Positions 60,819-64,000 of a stretch of DNA of 64,000 nucleotides are shown here, piece after piece; positions within the stretch are counted from its first letter, which is position 1, and the number at the start of each line of letters is the position of its first letter. A model generated the notes under the pieces. The model had not been told where the DNA came from, made no database searches, and worked only from the letters and a program-made list of their open reading frames with translations. The position numbers and the translations under genes are program-made. The stretch is from Euzebyella saccharophila (GTDB lineage Bacteria; Bacteroidota; Bacteroidia; Flavobacteriales; Flavobacteriaceae), in contig NZ_JACYFJ010000001.1 of the NCBI RefSeq assembly GCF_014855495.1, positions 868,001 through 932,000 on the forward strand. Reading direction: 5' to 3'.

Positions 60819-60891
60819 AGTATGGATATAACCATATTTTATTTAAAATATTTTATAGTGTCGACGAACGGGAACTTTTAGGTAAACAATG

Positions 60892-61605
60892 TTACATTTC
60901 ATCAGGTTCACCCAATAAATTTTTGGCAAAAGTATTGGGGTCTAGGGCATTATTTACGTTGAATTCGCCTATTTTGGTTCTTCTTAGAGCCGTTAAATGT
61001 GCACCGGACGCTAACTTAAGCCCCAAATCATGTGCCAAACTTCTAATGTAAGTACCTTTGCTACATTGTACCCTAAATTCAACATGGGGCATTTGTATGT
61101 TGGTTATTTCAAAAGCGGCAATGTGCACGGTTCTAGATTTTATTTCTACCTCTTTGCCGGCCCTGGCGTATTCATATAAACGTTTGCCGTCCTTTTTTAA
61201 AGCCGAGAAAACAGGTGGTTTTTGTTCAATATCGCCCACAAAACTACGTACCGTATCATAAATCATTTGCTCCGTAATATGTTCTGTAGAAAATGTTTGA
61301 TCCACTTCTGTTTCAAGATCATAAGAAGGGGTGGTGCCGCCCAGAGTAATGGTGCCGGTATATTCTTTTTCTTGCCCTTGTAACTCGGGTATTTTTTTGG
61401 TGAATTTACCGCAGCAGATAATCAATAGTCCTGTAGCCAGTGGGTCTAAAGTGCCCGCATGCCCAATTTTTATCTTTTTTAACTGAAATTTCTTTCTAAT
61501 GGCCCATTTCAATTTGTTGACCGCCTGAAATGATGACCACGTCAGGGGTTTATCAATAAGCAAAATCTGACCGGAAAGAAAATCTTCTTTGGTTAGGGTA
61601 TTCAT
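60892..61605 (-). CDS. truB: tRNA pseudouridine(55) synthase
   Basis: Forms pseudouridine 55 in the T loop of tRNAs. Signatures: GQILLIDKPLTWSSFQAVNKLKW, KIGHAGTLDPLATGLLIICCGKFTKKI with the catalytic Asp in GTLDPLA, YTGTITLGGTTPSYDLETE and RVQCSKGTYIRSLAHDLGLKL. At 237 residues it is short because the C-terminal PUA-like domain of E. coli TruB is reduced. It follows uppP by 40 bases in the same direction, a conserved order in Flavobacteriia. Confidence 0.96.
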   Translation of the reverse strand: MNTLTKEDFLSGQILLIDKPLTWSSFQAVNKLKWAIRKKFQLKKIKIGHAGTLDPLATGLLIICCGKFTKKIPELQGQEKEYTGTITLGGTTPSYDLETEVDQTFSTEHITEQMIYDTVRSFVGDIEQKPPVFSALKKDGKRLYEYARAGKEVEIKSRTVHIAAFEITNIQMPHVEFRVQCSKGTYIRSLAHDLGLKLASGAHLTALRRTKIGEFNVNNALDPNTFAKNLLGEPDEM

Positions 61606-61644
61606 TACCTGAATAAATTTTGTTTAGGGTTGGGGATGAATCGC

Positions 61645-62439
61645 TTAGCCCCAGATACCGTATGCCACGGCAATCAAGCCTACAATTAGGCAGTAGATGG
61701 CAAAATACGATAGTTTACTCTTTTTTACCAATTGGATCATCCAAGTACAAGCGATTAGTCCGGCAACAAAGGCAGCAATAAAACCTGCGCCCATGGCCAT
61801 TCCATTATTACCGTTAAAAGCAAGGTCGCCACTTAAAAGGTCTTTGGCAATTTTACCGAATATCAGTGGGACCACCATTAAAAAGGAAAACCGGGCCGCC
61901 TTGGTCTTGTCTACCCCCAATAAAACGGAAGTAGATATGGTAGCACCACTTCTGGAGATTCCGGGAAGCATGGCTATAGCTTGAGAAACGCCAATGATAA
62001 AGGCATTGGTAAAACTTACCTTTTTATCGGTATCCTTGGCCTTGTCCGCCAAATAAAGCAGAACAGCAGTAATAATCAGCATAAAGCCTACAAAGCGAAT
62101 ATTTCCGCCAAAAAAGGTTTCCAGTTGTTCTTCGAAGAACAGACCTACAAACACTGCGGGAATCATCGAAATAATGATTTTTAAAGAAAACTGGGTTTCC
62201 TCGTTCCACTTAAAGCTTAACAAACCAGAAATAATTTCCCAAACATCCTTTCTAAAAACCACTAGGGTACTTAGGGCGGTGGCAAAGTGTAAAATGACGG
62301 TAAACAACAAACTTTCTTCGGGAACGGAGTTGTCTCCTAAAATGGCCTTTCCCAATTCTAAATGTCCGCTTGATGATACAGGTAAAAATTCGGTCAATCC
62401 TTGAATGATACCGAGAATGATGGCGTCTAAAGTATCCAA
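61645..62439 (-). CDS. uppP: Undecaprenyl-diphosphatase
   Basis: Recycles the lipid carrier of peptidoglycan synthesis by removing a phosphate from undecaprenyl diphosphate. BacA-family motifs: IIQGLTEFLPVSSSGHLEL near the N terminus with the catalytic Glu and Ser region, and the second motif LPGISRSGATISTSVLLGVDKTKAARFSFLM. About seven hydrophobic helices are visible. At 264 residues it has the normal length. It is four bases after the DUF3098 gene, and truB follows. Confidence 0.96.
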   Translation of the reverse strand: MDTLDAIILGIIQGLTEFLPVSSSGHLELGKAILGDNSVPEESLLFTVILHFATALSTLVVFRKDVWEIISGLLSFKWNEETQFSLKIIISMIPAVFVGLFFEEQLETFFGGNIRFVGFMLIITAVLLYLADKAKDTDKKVSFTNAFIIGVSQAIAMLPGISRSGATISTSVLLGVDKTKAARFSFLMVVPLIFGKIAKDLLSGDLAFNGNNGMAMGAGFIAAFVAGLIACTWMIQLVKKSKLSYFAIYCLIVGLIAVAYGIWG

Positions 62440-62442
62440 AGT

Positions 62443-62709
62443 TTATTTCTTCTTGTGCGGATTCAACAATATGGCGTAGATTTCAATGCCTAGGCCAATC
62501 AATACTAGAGTGGGTGCCAACCGTATTCTTCTAAAGCTATAAATGGCTTCATTAAAAACGTTTGGGTCATCGCTACCACCGCCGCTCATTAAAATGAACC
62601 CCAATGTTATAAAGGCCAGGCCAATAAACATAAAGGTGTAGTTTTTCTTTTGGAAGATAAATTCTCGCTTGGGCGGTTGATTGGTAGGTTTTTGCTGTTT
62701 TTTTCCCAT
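62443..62709 (-). CDS. DUF3098 membrane protein
   Basis: 88 residues with two membrane helices: NYTFMFIGLAFITLGFILMSGG and RIRLAPTLVLIGLGIEIYAILL, and a basic N terminus (KKQQKPTNQPPKREFIF). The loop GGGSDDPNVFNEAIYSFRRIRLAP is the conserved part of DUF3098. It lies between ftsX and uppP in the order usual in Bacteroidota, which suggests a role at the septum or in peptidoglycan synthesis, but none has been shown to my knowledge. Confidence 0.88.
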   Translation of the reverse strand: MGKKQQKPTNQPPKREFIFQKKNYTFMFIGLAFITLGFILMSGGGSDDPNVFNEAIYSFRRIRLAPTLVLIGLGIEIYAILLNPHKKK

Positions 62710-62782
62710 GCTGCAAATTTAGCGAAAAAGTAATTGCTTGAAATTTTTTATGAACTTCTTGACAGTGATTATGAAAGAGCTT

Positions 62783-63661
62783 CTAATAATAGAGGTCGTC
62801 CGTACGTAGGTTCAAGAAACGTTGGGTTGCAAAAAAGGTACATATCAAGGAAATAAGCATACCTATTAGGAATAGTGCACCAAAAAGGATACCCAAGGTT
62901 TTTAGGTCTTCAATTAGCGCGAGCTCTGGAAAATTCTGGTCCAAATAATACAGCAACCCCGCCAAAACCGCAGTTGCCAATAAAGCCCCAAGCATGCCGA
63001 GTTTTACGTTGGTCCATATAAAAGGCCTTCGGATAAACATTTTGGTAGCCCCAACCATTTGCATGGTTTTTATGATAAAACGTTTGGAGTAAATGGAAAG
63101 CCTAATGGAGCTATTGATCAACAAAAAGGCAATGAAGGTAAAAATACCACTGGCAATTAAAATCCAAAGGCTAATTTTTTTCACGTTTTCAGTGAGTAAT
63201 CCCACCAAAGGTTTGTCATAACTCACTTCGGAAACATAACTTTTTTCCGAAAGGTTTTTGGCAATCTGTTCAATTTGTTCGGGAGTCACAAAATCGGCCT
63301 TCAACTGCACGTCAATGGAATTTTTTAATGGGTTGTACCCTAAAAAATCCTGAAAATCCTCACCAATCTCTTCACTGTGCTGTTCGGCGGCCTCTTCTTT
63401 TGAGACATAAATGGCGGCCTTGGTGTGTTCTGCTTGTAAGAGGTTCTTTTGCAACTGATCAACTTCAGATTCTTTGGCTTCGTCCTTTAAAAAAACCGAA
63501 ATGGTAATCTGCTCCTTAAAGTGATCGGCCATTTTTTTGGTGTTAAGCACCAAAAGCCCCAAAATACCTAGTAAAAACAGTACAAGACCAATACTTAACG
63601 CCACCGAAAAGTAAGACGAAATAAGCTTCTGTTTTTGATACTGTTCAAATGATTTTCCCAT
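62783..63661 (-). CDS. ftsX: Cell-division protein FtsX
   Basis: The membrane subunit of the FtsEX complex, which activates peptidoglycan hydrolases at the septum. One helix at about 16-39 (SVALSIGLVLFLLGILGLLVL) precedes the extracellular domain (QITISVFLKDEAKESEVDQLQKNL, YVSKEEAAEQ, SYVSEVSYDKP). Three helices follow (SLWILIASGIFTFIAFLLI, GMLGALLATAVLAGLLYYL, GILFGALFLIGMLISLICTF). The loop KTMQMVGATKMFIRRPFIW is the typical FtsX contact with FtsE. It opens the leftward run ftsX-DUF3098-uppP-truB and diverges from leuS. Confidence 0.94.
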   Translation of the reverse strand: MGKSFEQYQKQKLISSYFSVALSIGLVLFLLGILGLLVLNTKKMADHFKEQITISVFLKDEAKESEVDQLQKNLLQAEHTKAAIYVSKEEAAEQHSEEIGEDFQDFLGYNPLKNSIDVQLKADFVTPEQIEQIAKNLSEKSYVSEVSYDKPLVGLLTENVKKISLWILIASGIFTFIAFLLINSSIRLSIYSKRFIIKTMQMVGATKMFIRRPFIWTNVKLGMLGALLATAVLAGLLYYLDQNFPELALIEDLKTLGILFGALFLIGMLISLICTFFATQRFLNLRTDDLYY

Positions 63662-63707
63662 ATGCTCCTCTACGGCCGTAAATTTAGGAAAGTAAATTGA
63701 ATAAACT

Positions 63708-63715
63708 TATTTTTG
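63708..63715 (+). promoter_or_regulatory. Putative promoter -7 box of leuS
   Basis: TATTTTTG fits TAnnTTTG and lies 27 bases before the leuS ATG. No good -33 TTG. Confidence 0.4.
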
Positions 63716-63742
63716 CCGCACACAGAAAATTAAAGAACACCC

Positions 63743-64000
63743 ATGCAGTACGATTTTAATAACATAGAGAAAAAATGGCAAGAATATTGGGCCAAAAACC
63801 AAACGTTCAAGGCCAAGAACGATTCTGAAAAGGAGAAATTCTATGTGTTGGATATGTTTCCTTATCCTTCTGGTGCAGGACTGCATGTGGGTCACCCATT
63901 AGGCTATATCGCCAGTGATATCTATGCGCGTTACAAGCGCCATAAGGGTTTTAACGTGTTGCACCCTATGGGCTATGATTCGTTCGGACTTCCTGCGGAG
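63743..64000 (+). CDS. leuS: Leucyl-tRNA synthetase, N-terminal fragment
   Basis: The first 86 codons lie in the window; the gene runs off the right edge. It starts [19 protein letters not shown] and contains the class I HIGH motif in the form LHVGHPLGY, within [16 protein letters not shown], then [13 protein letters not shown]. This is the start of the bacterial LeuRS catalytic domain. It is divergent from ftsX. Confidence 0.97.
   Translation, partial: MQYDFNNIEKKWQEYWAKNQTFKAKNDSEKEKFYVLDMFPYPSGAGLHVGHPLGYIASDIYARYKRHKGFNVLHPMGYDSFGLPAE

Overview
The window looks like the chromosome of a marine flavobacterium (Bacteroidota, Flavobacteriaceae; a relative of Zobellia, Maribacter or Arenibacter would fit). 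The evidence is the moderately AT-rich sequence, the gliding genes gldE and gldD beside mutY and ssb, several TonB-dependent receptors, DUF families typical of this group (DUF4199, DUF4301, DUF3127, DUF3098, DUF2490), and repeated promoters of the Bacteroidota type (a -7 box TAnnTTTG, sometimes with TTG 17-19 bases upstream). Shine-Dalgarno sequences are mostly absent. I saw no rRNA, tRNA, CRISPR array, insertion sequence or prophage. Most of the window is ordinary core chromosome.

Layout. 1-3057: the start of a large exported protein that runs off the left edge, a four-helix-bundle gene set between inverted heptamer repeats, and an 819-residue outer-membrane protein. 3320-5330: a GAF histidine kinase and a frameshifted GNAT acetyltransferase. 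5679-8243: a long exported YwqK/MORN-repeat protein. 8349-15358: biotin locus (bioF, DUF2007, bioD, bioA, a FabF-like ketosynthase, bioB) with an AbiH-family defence gene between the ketosynthase and bioB. 15440-19533: cupin-like protein, outer-membrane protein, recX, rng, a 29-residue basic protein and an HU protein. 19708-23300: mutY, ssb, gldE, gldD. 23305-27787: two paralogous exported proteins and an M16 peptidase pair. 27952-29623: DUF4199 protein, then rplU (with a helix-hairpin-helix tail) and rpmA. 29761-35473: a likely phytate-utilisation locus (TPR/HTH regulator, TonB-dependent receptor, beta-propeller phytase).

35668-41492: small proteins, ahcY, a phosphopantetheinyl transferase, then an overlapping operon of a thiamine-binding protein, a PnuC-type transporter, a NadR-like kinase and a DUF4301 protein. 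41715-47436: three tandem PepSY-like exported proteins with related upstream motifs, next to a sigma-54 response regulator and a hybrid histidine kinase. 47570-50067: a TPP riboswitch and the TonB-dependent receptor it should control. 50227-59308: mixed housekeeping (oxidoreductase, greA, HIT, sensor kinase, flavin reductase, DUF3127, aat, DNA glycosylase). 59484-64000: thioredoxin-like protein, TonB-like protein, truB, uppP, DUF3098, ftsX, and the start of leuS.

The most interesting items are: (1) the four-helix-bundle cassette bounded by inverted arrays of a 7-bp repeat, one of which is now read through as the start of the neighbouring exported protein and could switch its frame; (2) the three PepSY-like genes with shared TTACACA sites and a shared -24-like motif beside a sigma-54 activator; (3) a thiamine system apparently split over two loci; (4) a short promoter-hairpin unit before greA that may be a small RNA. 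All function calls come from reading the sequence and recalling families; no database search was run.
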